In this document: piece by piece, positions 1-7,379 of the stretch
How positions within the stretch are numbered: position 1 is the stretch's first letter
Layout of the letters: the number at the start of each line of letters is the position of its first letter
From: Paenibacillus_AA sp045062745
GTDB lineage: Bacteria > Bacillota > Bacilli > Paenibacillales > NBRC-103111
Direction: 5' to 3'
Assembly: GCF_045062745.1 (NCBI RefSeq)
Contig: NZ_JBJGED010000032.1
Coordinates: 1-64,000 of the forward strand
Length of the DNA stretch: 64,000 nucleotides
Notes under the pieces: model-generated
The model's database searches: none
What the model was told of the DNA's origin: nothing
What the model saw: only the letters and a program-made list of their open reading frames with translations
Position numbers and translations under genes: made by a program

Positions 1-327
1 GGCAAGTGCTAATATTAAGGCTCCAAACACAAAAACCATCATGTCATATGCTTTCGCTTTTCCCCGATTAGCGATTGCCAAATTACGTTCATCATTCTGG
101 TCAATCTCTAGCTGCTTTGCTGCGGCGGGATTATTCTTCATAGCGCTTCGAACGATTATTTCTCCCATACCGTGACCGAATATACCACAGCCAAGCCCTA
201 CACAGATATAAGGCAACGCTCGCAGCATACCTTGTGGATCATCAATTGTTTTGATGAAGTACAGACCACCTGCCAGCAGTCCTAAGCCTACAACGGTAAG
301 AAAATAAGACGAAATCGTTTTTTTCAT
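1..327 (-). CDS. DUF6442-type membrane protein (partial, runs off window)
   Basis: Begins at ATG 327 and continues beyond base 1, so only the first 109 codons are visible. The sequence shows an N-terminal membrane segment (residues about 7-24), a second hydrophobic stretch (about 38-60, glycine rich), a polar loop with NNPAAAKQLEIDQNDERN, and the start of a third hydrophobic segment. The NDERN loop between membrane segments resembles the DUF6442 family, which is usually found next to small Xre-type regulators. Its start codon overlaps the stop of the upstream Xre gene in an ATGA, so the two are translationally coupled. The function of the family is not known. Assignment by motif recall only. 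Confidence 0.7.
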   Translation of the reverse strand, partial: MKKTISSYFLTVVGLGLLAGGLYFIKTIDDPQGMLRALPYICVGLGCGIFGHGMGEIIVRSAMKNNPAAAKQLEIDQNDERNLAIANRGKAKAYDMMVFVFGALILALA

Positions 328-530
328 ACATTTTCATCCTCCTCATAAATAAAGATTTCTTCGATACTCATACCGAAAAAGCGAGCAATCTTGAACGCTA
401 AAAGGATCGATGGGTTATAACGTCCGTTCTCCAGCGAACCGATAGTTTGCCTGGAGACTTCAAGAGCCGTCGCTAATTCTTCTTGCTTAATTCCGCGTTG
501 CTTGCGGATTTCTTCCAAACGGTTGTTCAT
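324..530 (-). CDS. Small Xre/Cro-type HTH regulator
   Basis: A 68-residue protein that is almost entirely one HTH_3 domain: RKQRGIKQEELA, VSRQTIGSLENGRYNP and the C-terminal helix ending FGMSIEEIFIYEED are the hallmark of the short YozG/YgzD-like Xre regulators. The start was placed at ATG 530 because AAGGAG lies just upstream; a longer reading from 590 would run through the operator and has no ribosome binding site. It precedes the DUF6442 gene with a 4-base overlap. A perfect inverted repeat sits between its SigA promoter and its start, so autoregulation is likely (inference). Confidence 0.85.
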   Translation of the reverse strand: MNNRLEEIRKQRGIKQEELATALEVSRQTIGSLENGRYNPSILLAFKIARFFGMSIEEIFIYEEDENV

Positions 531-547
531 GTGTTCACTCTCCTTAT

Positions 548-563
548 GGAAAGTTAGCTTTCC
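548..563. promoter_or_regulatory. Putative Xre operator, inverted repeat GGAAAG-TTAG-CTTTCC
   Basis: A perfect 6-bp inverted repeat with a 4-bp centre lies between the -10 box and the ribosome binding site of the Xre gene. A further half-site (ACTTTCC, 605-611) lies just outside the -35 box. This is the usual layout for a self-repressing small Xre protein. Binding is inferred. Confidence 0.55.
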
Positions 564-571
564 GTGAAAGG

Positions 572-600
572 AGTATATCGTGCAACGCAAGCGATGTCAA
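572..600 (-). promoter_or_regulatory. SigA promoter of the Xre-DUF6442 unit
   Basis: On the minus strand TTGACA (595-600) and TATACT (572-577) are separated by exactly 17 bp. This is a near-consensus vegetative promoter firing toward the Xre gene at 530. The rest of 601-804 holds no recognisable gene. Confidence 0.75.
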
Positions 601-804
601 GCGCACTTTCCATTTCGAATGTTTGGATGGGAAATGAGGATGGAACTTGAGGAAGTACCAGGGATGCGGATAGCCCTAATTTTCATTCTCTGTGGTGCCC
701 GACAAGGCACGGGGGGGCGACCGGGCAGGATAAATTGTGAATAAATATCGCTTGGCCATGGAAATATATGCTGTAAGCGGTAACTATATAGTGATGGTGG
801 TTGA

Positions 805-1593
805 ATGAATAACTATTCAAATGACAATACGGCAAGAAGATATAAAGCGCATGTTAGTATCCTGGGCACAACTCAAGTACATCTTAGAAATCCTTATATT
901 ATTGCTTGGTGGTCCGCGGCGTTCCCTGGATTCGGGCACATGCTCTTATCGAAGTATGTTAGGGGGTATGCCTTATTCATTTGGGAAGTTGGTATTAACC
1001 TCAAAGCACATATAAATGCCTCCATGATTCATTCCTTTCAAGGGAATATCGATATGGCTAAAGAGGTTCTAGACACAAGGTGGCTTCTTATGTATATTCC
1101 GGTTTATCTTTTCGGCATTTGGGACAGCTATCGAACAACCGTCGATTTGAACAAGGTTTATATTCTAGCCGATCGTGAGGACCACCTTTATAATACTTTC
1201 GCTATGGGCGCTTTGGAGATTAACTACCTGGATCGCCGAAGTCCAATAAACTCCTTATTTTGGTCGTTTCTTGTCCCAGGTTTAGGGCAACTCCTTATCC
1301 ATCGTATTTTAACTGCCATATTTGTCATTGTTGCAACCGTAATCTTTTTTTATTATTCGCATGCTCAAGAAGCGGTATTACTCTTGTTTTTAGGTAAAGT
1401 CAAAGAAGCTACCTCTGTTTTAAACCCGGAATGGCTCCTTTTTCTGCCCTCGCATTATGGATTCTCTGTATTTGATTCTTACATGAACACCATTGAAAAT
1501 AACAAATTGTTCGAAAAGGATTTAAGGCGGTATTTAGTCATGAATTATCAATCGAAGAGATTCCAAATCCAAAAAGGACAAAAAGTGGAGTGA
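805..1593 (+). CDS. Membrane protein with two TM2-like repeats, unknown function
   Basis: A 262-residue protein built from an internal duplication. Repeat 1 has AWWSAAFPGFGHMLLSKY followed later by WLLMYIPVYLFGIWDSY; repeat 2 has LFWSFLVPGLGQLLIHR followed by WLLFLPSHYGFSVFDSY. The PGxGxxL motif at the start of a hydrophobic hairpin recalls the TM2 domain family. Each half carries about two membrane segments. First gene of a three-gene operon with the glycine-rich membrane protein and the CBO0543 protein. It overlaps or abuts the next gene. I do not recognise a named family with certainty and no function is known to me. Confidence 0.7.
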   Translation: MNNYSNDNTARRYKAHVSILGTTQVHLRNPYIIAWWSAAFPGFGHMLLSKYVRGYALFIWEVGINLKAHINASMIHSFQGNIDMAKEVLDTRWLLMYIPVYLFGIWDSYRTTVDLNKVYILADREDHLYNTFAMGALEINYLDRRSPINSLFWSFLVPGLGQLLIHRILTAIFVIVATVIFFYYSHAQEAVLLLFLGKVKEATSVLNPEWLLFLPSHYGFSVFDSYMNTIENNKLFEKDLRRYLVMNYQSKRFQIQKGQKVE

Positions 1594-1598
1594 TCCTC

Positions 1599-2057
1599 GT
1601 GCAGGTATTTTCAACGTTTGAAACAAGTTTGTTTTTAGAAATGGCTATTGCCACGTTAACCCAAAAAGGCATACCCAGTGAAAGCATATTTGCGGTTCCG
1701 CTGGATAACAGACAAGAAAACCATAAGATTTTGGATACCTTACATCGCTCAGACGGTACCAGTCTAATTGATATTGGTTTTGCAGTTGCCACAGGATTCT
1801 CAGTGATTGGAGCGAGTATCGGATTTAGATTGGCTTGGGGGCCTATTTATTGGGGGCTGATCGGTGGCTTTGTCGGATTCGTCCTTGGTTTTGCTATTCG
1901 CCTGTTTATTGAACTGGCAGTAAAGAAAAGGAGAAGAGTTCTGAGGGGCAAACATTCTGAAGTCATTCTGATTGTGGATTGTGAGGACTCTCAGGCTGAA
2001 TTAATTGAGAGTATCCTTTGGAGCCATCTTGCGTTAGGAGTGGCGAAGGTACAATGA
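1599..2057 (+). CDS. Glycine-rich membrane protein, unknown function
   Basis: A 152-residue protein read from GTG 1599, eight bases after GGAG (1587-1590); an in-frame GTG at 1590 overlaps the previous stop and has no ribosome binding site of its own. An N-terminal alpha/beta region (VFSTFETSLFLEMAIATLTQKG) is followed by two glycine-zipper membrane segments (about residues 57-100, GASIGFRLAWG and GLIGGFVGFVLGF), a basic loop KKRRRV, and a C-terminal strand-like segment SEVILIVDCED. The overall plan resembles general-stress-type proteins that put a ferredoxin-like fold next to a glycine-zipper hairpin. Middle gene of the three-gene membrane operon. No function can be stated. Confidence 0.65.
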   Translation: MQVFSTFETSLFLEMAIATLTQKGIPSESIFAVPLDNRQENHKILDTLHRSDGTSLIDIGFAVATGFSVIGASIGFRLAWGPIYWGLIGGFVGFVLGFAIRLFIELAVKKRRRVLRGKHSEVILIVDCEDSQAELIESILWSHLALGVAKVQ

Positions 2058-2085
2058 TCGGCGAAATAAAGGAGTTGCATCTCTT

Positions 2086-2658
2086 ATGTCAGCCCAATAT
2101 CCTTCCTTTGAAGAAATAAAGGATGTAAACCATAAACTTACTGAAATGAGAGCGCAATATCACCGTCACCATGACCTTTTCACATTTCAATGGTGGCTCT
2201 TATTAGCGCTTTTAGTTGTACCCTGGATCATTTGGTGGAAGCTCGTGGATAAATCAAGAGTGAGGGAGATCTTACTATACGGAATTACATTAGCCATCAT
2301 CATTGTTATTCTTGATGATATTGGTGGTGAACTGGGATTATGGTCTTACCCTTATCAACTCATAAGGTTCATTCCTCGACTAAATCCAGTTGATTTTTCA
2401 GTATTGCCTGTTTTCCACATGTTGGTTTATCAATATTTTAGAAGTTGGAAATCCTTCTTTGTTGCAAATGTAATCATGGCTTTCTTGATTGCTTTCATTG
2501 CTGAACCAATCTTTTCCTGGATAGGGATTTATGATTTGGATAATTGGAAATATTTTTACTCTTTCCCCATCTATATAGTTATAGCTTGTTTTGTTAGATG
2601 GTGTCTTGAGCTAATACATGAACGAGCTCATGTATTGCAGCAAAAACAGGATCAATAA
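2086..2658 (+). CDS. CBO0543 family membrane protein
   Basis: A 190-residue protein with four to five membrane segments after a soluble N-terminus of about 38 residues. WWKLVDKSRVREILLYGITLAIIIVILDDIG and the following WSYPYQL are the pattern of the CBO0543 family, common in Bacilli and Clostridia and of unknown function. AAGGAG precedes ATG 2086. Last gene of the operon starting at 805, 28 bp after the middle gene. It converges on the glyoxalase gene that ends at 2811. Confidence 0.75.
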   Translation: MSAQYPSFEEIKDVNHKLTEMRAQYHRHHDLFTFQWWLLLALLVVPWIIWWKLVDKSRVREILLYGITLAIIIVILDDIGGELGLWSYPYQLIRFIPRLNPVDFSVLPVFHMLVYQYFRSWKSFFVANVIMAFLIAFIAEPIFSWIGIYDLDNWKYFYSFPIYIVIACFVRWCLELIHERAHVLQQKQDQ

Positions 2659-2702
2659 GCAACGTTAGTTCAATAAGTAGGCAGATTTCGGACTCTTTTT
2701 GG

Positions 2703-2796
2703 GACCGAGGTGGGGAGGACTTCGCATCCTCCGCCGCAGTCGGTCGGACTTGGCCTATGCCGCCGTAGGCATCTTGCGAGTTCCTTGGACTCCAAG
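2703..2796. other. Cluster of three hairpins between convergent genes
   Basis: Three consecutive inverted repeats fill the gap between convergent genes. The first is nested: GACCGA (2703-2708) pairs with TCGGTC (2740-2745) around GGAGGA (2714-2719) and TCCTCC (2727-2732). The second is GCCTA (2753-2757)/TAGGC (2766-2770). The third is CTTGGA/TCCAAG (2784-2796). None is followed by a T-run, so these are not ordinary intrinsic terminators. They could be a decayed mobile-element end or a structured transcript. Confidence 0.4.
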
Positions 2797-2810
2797 AAGT
2801 TGGATGAACG

Positions 2811-3221
2811 TCAATCGTAATAACCGCGCCCTTCACCTCTTTGAAACGTTGCAATAAACCAGCTGTTTCCGAATGCATCTTTGATACCGCCGTTTCTTTC
2901 TCCATACGGCATGTCTGCCGGTTCATACAGAGAAACGGCTCCTGCCTCCAACGCTCGCCTGTAGCACTCATCCGTGTTGCGAACAAAAACATGCAGGGAT
3001 GTTTCATTGGCCGGCCACATCTCATTAGCATCCGATACTTCCACGATCCCATGTCCGATACGCACCTCTGCATGCGTAACCTTCCCCTTTTCATCCGTCG
3101 TGCGGTGAAGCACTTCCGCATCGAAAACGGCTTGCAAAAAATCCAACAATCGATCGGCGTGCTCCGCACGCAGTGTCGGAACAACGGAAGCATAATTTTC
3201 AGGCGTCCACTCGTTTCCCAT
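2811..3221 (-). CDS. PhnB-like glyoxalase/VOC protein
   Basis: A 136-residue protein with the VOC fold of the PhnB/3-demethylubiquinone subgroup: VVPTLRAEHADRLLDFLQAVFDAEVLHRT at the N-terminus, then VRIGHGIVEVSDA and the C-terminal YGERNGGIKDAFGNSWFIAT, where G-x-x-D-x-F-G-N-x-W is characteristic. Start at ATG 3221 behind AGGAGG; a longer reading from 3257 ignores that site. Such proteins bind small substrates or antibiotics in a dimer; the substrate here is unknown. Downstream of, and co-oriented with, the AraC regulator at 3352-4167, which may control it (inference). Confidence 0.85.
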   Translation of the reverse strand: MGNEWTPENYASVVPTLRAEHADRLLDFLQAVFDAEVLHRTTDEKGKVTHAEVRIGHGIVEVSDANEMWPANETSLHVFVRNTDECYRRALEAGAVSLYEPADMPYGERNGGIKDAFGNSWFIATFQRGEGRGYYD

Positions 3222-3351
3222 CCTAATGTCCTCCTCGCGTTTAAGTGTGAAATGCATTCAGCGATAAGCTGCGGTTTTGTTATATGCTTGTTCCTCGATT
3301 CATTTTACAGCAAACCTCACACACCGTATTGTAAATAATTGACCCCATTCG

Positions 3352-4167
3352 TCATAAGCGAACATGGTTGTAGTGCCTCCCGGGAATCGTCTCATAATCA
3401 GTCGGGCTCAACCCGGAAAAAGAGCGAAAATCCTTAATAAAGTGAGACTGATCGTAATACCCGCAATCGACTCCGATATCTGACCAATCTAAAAGGTTTT
3501 GTCGGTCATTGATTTTCCATAGCACCCTTTGAAATCGTCGGATGCGGCTGTAACGTTTTGGGGTATAGCCGGTTTCCCTCTGGAATAGTTCGATAAATCT
3601 TCTGTGACTGATGCCGATTTGGTCAACAATGTGTCGAACGTGATCCGTCCGGGCACTTTTCCTACCGAAGTGCTCGATCGCATACTGAACCGCCGGATGG
3701 ATATCAAGCGGCTTAACCGCCAAGTGCAGCAATCGGTCGTTAAGCACACGAAACATTTGCTCGACAGTGGGCAAATCGATCAGTTCCTCACGCAGATCTC
3801 CGGCTAAATGCCCCCAAATCGCATCCATCGATTGGATGACATTATGGAATTCATTCAGTGGGTAACCGAGAAACGGATGGGCGCCGCCAGGTTTAAAATG
3901 GATTCCAATCACTCTCGTTTCAAGCGAATTGCAGATCACGAAATGACTCGAATGAGGCCCGCAGACCAATACATTGTTGAGCCGCAATGTCTCGTTCGAT
4001 GCAGTTGCCATGAGGACTTTATCCGCAGCTAAATCAATAATGAGATCAACGGAACCGTCCGGTATGGACAGCTCATTTTGACATGCCGTATTTTGGCTTT
4101 CCATGTACCAAAAATAATCCACAAATGCGGATAATTGTCTAGACGGTTTGCAGGTGTGTAGGATCAT
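3352..4167 (-). CDS. AraC-family regulator with DUF6597-type sensor domain
   Basis: A 271-residue protein. Residues about 5-115 match the DUF6597 N-terminal domain (LSAFVDYFWYMES, IPDGSVDLIIDL, GIHFKPGGAHPFLGYP). Residues about 150-265 form the double HTH_18 domain (VDQIGISHRRFIELFQRETGYTPKRYSRIRRFQ, then WSDIGVDCGYYDQSHFIKDFRSFSGLSPTDY). Its likely target is the adjacent VOC gene, 130 bp downstream. The effector is unknown. Separated by 73 bp from the histidine kinase upstream, so probably its own transcript. Confidence 0.88.
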   Translation of the reverse strand: MILHTCKPSRQLSAFVDYFWYMESQNTACQNELSIPDGSVDLIIDLAADKVLMATASNETLRLNNVLVCGPHSSHFVICNSLETRVIGIHFKPGGAHPFLGYPLNEFHNVIQSMDAIWGHLAGDLREELIDLPTVEQMFRVLNDRLLHLAVKPLDIHPAVQYAIEHFGRKSARTDHVRHIVDQIGISHRRFIELFQRETGYTPKRYSRIRRFQRVLWKINDRQNLLDWSDIGVDCGYYDQSHFIKDFRSFSGLSPTDYETIPGRHYNHVRL

Positions 4168-4240
4168 ACCGAAACGGCTCCTTTTCGTAACGGCTTTTTA
4201 ACAGTCTTCAAATCGAACTGTCGTCTGTGATTCTGGGTCG

Positions 4241-5380
4241 TCATTCCCTTAGTACTGGCAAATAAACGCTAAATGTCGTACCTTGACCAGGCTCACTCAC
4301 GACGCGGATAAACCCGCCGTGGGCCCTCACAAAATGATGAGCGATCGCTAATCCGAGCCCCGCTCCGCCTGTATGCCGCGATCGGGCCTTTTCCACGCGA
4401 TAAAACCGATCGAACAGGTGGACCAGCTCTTCGGGTGGAATACCGATGCCGGTGTCTTTCACGGAGACACATGTATAGAAGGCATTCCGATCCAGGACCT
4501 TGTCTTCAAGATCAACCGAAATCTGTCCGCCTTCCGGCGTGTAGCGGATGGCATTCGTCAACAAATTGATGAATACCTGCGTGAGCCGTCTCGCGTCGGC
4601 CATAACCGTGACCGGCCTCGTGTTCGAAGAGAAGCGTATTTCCAGTCCGCTCTCCTCCGCCTCCATTTTCACATCGTCAACAATTTGTTCCAGTCGGGCC
4701 GACAGATCGAGCGGTTTGCAGTCCAATGCCAACCGGCCCGCCTCAGCCAACGACAAAACATGTAGATCCTCCACGAGCAGGCCTAAGCGGATCACTTCGT
4801 CATGGAGTCTAAGCAGCATTTCCGGAGGGACATGTTGACCGGTCTGTTGAGCATTTTCCAATTTTAGCTGCATGATAGACAGCGGAGTTCGAAGCTCATG
4901 AGCAACGTCAGCTACCAATCGTCTGCGGGCATCCTCCGCTTCCCGAAGGCGCAGCGTCATATCGTTGAAGGTTTGAGCGACTTTCCCATACTCGTCTTTG
5001 GAGTTTACAGGTACTTGGACGTTCAGCTCGCCCTGCGACACGCGCTCTATTGCGGCAATAAGCTTTTTGAGCGGAAGGGTCAGCACCCCCGATAGCCAAT
5101 AACTGAAGATCATCCCGATCGCCACAAAAAAGAACAAGCGCACGCCGTGTGTGACATTAAGCAGGGCTTTTAGCTGCATGTTGTCTAGGAAATAAGATTT
5201 AAAGATTTCGATTTGCTCTTCGGGTGTGGCGCTCAAGTAGTGGGCATCGATTCGTTCTCTTTCGAATTGATCGATCAAGCTGCTTGAGTAGATTTGTGTT
5301 GTAAGCGCGAAAGTGAGACTTACAATGCCCACAAGCAGCCCCATACAGGCAAATAATTTCATGCGGACCGTCATCTTCAT
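4241..5380 (-). CDS. Sensor histidine kinase, HAMP type
   Basis: A 379-residue membrane kinase. Two membrane segments (about 8-28 and 79-100) enclose a short extracytoplasmic loop of about 50 residues; a HAMP domain follows (about 101-150), then the phosphoacceptor H161 in ADVAHELRTPLS, and a HATPase domain with NLLTNAIRYTPEGG, DTGIGIPPEEL, FDRFYRVEKAR and GGAGLGLAIAHHFVRAHGG. The start overlaps the stop of the response regulator in ATGA (5377-5380), so both are co-translated. The short loop suggests sensing within the membrane or of envelope stress, as in many antibiotic-responsive systems. The MMPL exporter at 7380 is a possible target, by proximity only. Confidence 0.92.
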   Translation of the reverse strand: MKMTVRMKLFACMGLLVGIVSLTFALTTQIYSSSLIDQFERERIDAHYLSATPEEQIEIFKSYFLDNMQLKALLNVTHGVRLFFFVAIGMIFSYWLSGVLTLPLKKLIAAIERVSQGELNVQVPVNSKDEYGKVAQTFNDMTLRLREAEDARRRLVADVAHELRTPLSIMQLKLENAQQTGQHVPPEMLLRLHDEVIRLGLLVEDLHVLSLAEAGRLALDCKPLDLSARLEQIVDDVKMEAEESGLEIRFSSNTRPVTVMADARRLTQVFINLLTNAIRYTPEGGQISVDLEDKVLDRNAFYTCVSVKDTGIGIPPEELVHLFDRFYRVEKARSRHTGGAGLGLAIAHHFVRAHGGFIRVVSEPGQGTTFSVYLPVLRE

Positions 5381-6063
5381 GAACGTTCACCGAATCGGTA
5401 ACCGAAACCGTATACCGTTTGAATATAACGAGGATTCGCAGGATCGTCTCCCAGCTTGCGGCGAAGATTCCGGATATGGGAATCCATCGTTCTTTCGTAC
5501 CCCATATATTCGTCCTCTAATGCGGCTCTCAATAATTGCAGGCGGCTGAAAACCATTCCGGGACGCGCAGCCAGCGTGTACAAAATTTTGAATTCCGTCG
5601 GTGTCAATTGGATCTCCTGGCCGTCCTTGAATACCTGACATTTGGCCTCGGAAATGATCAGGTTGTCTCTTTCCAACAGCATCGACCTGTCTTCAGGACC
5701 TCGCAAGCGGCGAAGTAAAGCTCGGATGCGCGAAGTGAGCTCGCGCAAGCTGAACGGCTTCGTCAAATAATCGTCGGCCCCGATTTCCAAACCGACGATT
5801 TTATCCGATTCATCCGATCGTGCTGTGACCATGATAATGCCGCATTGCGATGTTTGCCTTAATTCACGGCATACGTCGATGCCGCTTTTCTCGGGGAGCA
5901 TCCAATCCAGCACGACGAGATCAGGCCGCTCAGACCGGGCAATCGTGAGCGCTTCCTTCCCGGTACGGGCGGTCAATACCCGAAACCCCTCACGTTGCAG
6001 ATAGGTGTACATCTCCTCGAGCATGCCCGGTTCGTCCTCGACAAGCAGCAATTTCGGCTCCAT
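5377..6063 (-). CDS. OmpR-family response regulator
   Basis: A 228-residue regulator: receiver domain with D9/E11 acidic pocket, phosphoacceptor D53 (VVLDWMLP), T80 and K102 (YLTKPF), followed by a winged helix (about 130-226) with LTPTEFKILYTLA and the C-terminal VYGFGYRFG hairpin. It is the first gene of a two-gene operon with the kinase. Divergent from the DUF6220 gene at 6251 across 187 bp that must hold both promoters; a TATAAT is seen on the minus strand at 6124-6129 but with no good -35. Confidence 0.93.
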   Translation of the reverse strand: MEPKLLLVEDEPGMLEEMYTYLQREGFRVLTARTGKEALTIARSERPDLVVLDWMLPEKSGIDVCRELRQTSQCGIIMVTARSDESDKIVGLEIGADDYLTKPFSLRELTSRIRALLRRLRGPEDRSMLLERDNLIISEAKCQVFKDGQEIQLTPTEFKILYTLAARPGMVFSRLQLLRAALEDEYMGYERTMDSHIRNLRRKLGDDPANPRYIQTVYGFGYRFGERS

Positions 6064-6250
6064 TCCAATCCCATCTTTCTGTTTAGTCTGCTTTCCAGTG
6101 TCTCAACGCAACACTTACCGCAAATTATACCGTTATCGAACATGTTCTTGTAGGAATCCACGCAAAAAGAGGAAGATCTGCATAAGTTCTCGACATTTAC
6201 GGTTTAAACTGACGGTGAAATCTTATTTTAACGAAAGCGAGGATACAAAG

Positions 6251-6727
6251 ATGAGCAACCTATCCGTAAACCGCAACGACCCTGAAGCCCCAGATCGCGT
6301 GGTGGAAATAACCAATCTTTCGCCGCTCGTGGTTAGAGCGCGGTTAGTGTTTAAGGGTATGGTAAGGATATTTGCGATTTGCATTTTGATCCAGGTGTTT
6401 CTTGCCGGTCTCGCCCTGTTTTGGGATTCGGCCCAATGGGCCAGCCATACAGGCTTTGCCAGATTGCTGATCGTGGTTTCGATCCTGATACTCGTGAATT
6501 CCTTCATCGCTCGGCTGCCGCTTTCCCTTCGACTGCGCAGCGCGAGTTTGTTCGGCATCATCATTTTGATAGCGGTCAGCGCCAAATTGCCGTCTGGAAT
6601 CGGATATTTAGCTGCCCTTCATCCGGTACTCGCTCTGATGTTGTTTTTTGGAACGGTGTCCCTCGTACGGGAGACCGACGGCTTCATCAAACAAAAAAAG
6701 CAAGAATCTGCGAAGCAAAGCGTTTGA
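6251..6727 (+). CDS. DUF6220 membrane protein
   Basis: A 158-residue protein, read from ATG 6251 (the upstream extension is divergent promoter sequence). After a polar N-terminus it has four membrane segments; the motifs FAICILIQVFLAGLALFWD, ASHTGFARLLIVVSILILV and AALHPVLALMLFFG are typical of DUF6220. A paralogue lies at 35719-36129 with the same order of motifs (VQVFIAGMALFV, AHTVFARSFVILP, ALHPVIAVAMF). Function unknown. First gene of a group leading to the VOC and MMPL genes. Confidence 0.82.
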   Translation: MSNLSVNRNDPEAPDRVVEITNLSPLVVRARLVFKGMVRIFAICILIQVFLAGLALFWDSAQWASHTGFARLLIVVSILILVNSFIARLPLSLRLRSASLFGIIILIAVSAKLPSGIGYLAALHPVLALMLFFGTVSLVRETDGFIKQKKQESAKQSV

Positions 6728-6753
6728 ATTGAGTTTTGATCCGAATCTTCAAC

Positions 6754-6951
6754 ATGGATGGAGAGGAAAGATGCCACCCTAATCTATTCGGTTATCTACT
6801 GGTCTTTCTATTCCTTATCGTGTCTGGAGTATCGCTGCAACTGATTGCGCATGATGATGGGAATAGAACTCATTGGTTTCGAATCCTTGTAACGGTTCTC
6901 TATGGAATATCCGGTATCCTTGTTCTCTTTATTATGTTTCCAAGATACTAA
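6754..6951 (+). CDS. Small membrane protein, hypothetical
   Basis: About 65 residues with two membrane segments (FGYLLVFLFLIVSGVSLQLI and RILVTVLYGISGILVLFIMF) separated by a short polar loop. It fits between the DUF6220 and VOC genes on the same strand. No convincing ribosome binding site precedes ATG 6754; TTG 6736 is an alternative start. Two-helix proteins like this are common hypothetical products in Bacilli. Support is the hydrophobic pattern and position only. Confidence 0.4.
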   Translation: MDGEERCHPNLFGYLLVFLFLIVSGVSLQLIAHDDGNRTHWFRILVTVLYGISGILVLFIMFPRY

Positions 6952-6984
6952 AGTCAAAAAAACTTTTGAATGGAGGAAAAAAGA

Positions 6985-7377
6985 ATGGCTGCTATCAAGG
7001 TACGTTACATCGTCGACGACGTAGATGCTACTATCGCCTTCTACACCCAGCATCTTGACTTCATTGTCAAAGCACATCCTGCACCCGGTTTTGCCGTTTT
7101 ACAGAGAGGAGACTTGAATCTTCTCGTGAATGCCAAGGATGGTCCGGGCGGAGCCGCGCAACCCATGCCGGATGGGCGAAAACCGGAACCCGGCGGCTGG
7201 AATCGGATTCAAATCGAGGTCGATGACCTTGGCGACTTAGTCGAAACGCTGCGTAAAGCAGGCTTACGCTTCCGCAATGATATTGTCACAGGCTTTGGCG
7301 GCAAGCAGATCTTACTCGATGACCCGGCAGGTAATCCGATCGAACTCTTCGAGCCTCCAGGTCAAAAAGGAGAGTAG
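6985..7377 (+). CDS. VOC/glyoxalase superfamily protein
   Basis: A 130-residue VOC protein: VRYIVDDVDATIAFYTQHLDF opens the first beta-alpha-beta-beta-beta module, IQIEVDDLGDLVETLRKAG opens the second, and ILLDDPAGNPIELFEP closes it with the usual D-P-x-G-N-P-I-E-L-F and its glutamate metal ligand. ATG 6985 is preceded by GGAGG. The gene ends two bases before the MMPL exporter start, so they form one transcript. Possibly a resistance or detoxification partner of the exporter (inference). Confidence 0.87.
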   Translation: MAAIKVRYIVDDVDATIAFYTQHLDFIVKAHPAPGFAVLQRGDLNLLVNAKDGPGGAAQPMPDGRKPEPGGWNRIQIEVDDLGDLVETLRKAGLRFRNDIVTGFGGKQILLDDPAGNPIELFEPPGQKGE

Positions 7378-7379
7378 GC

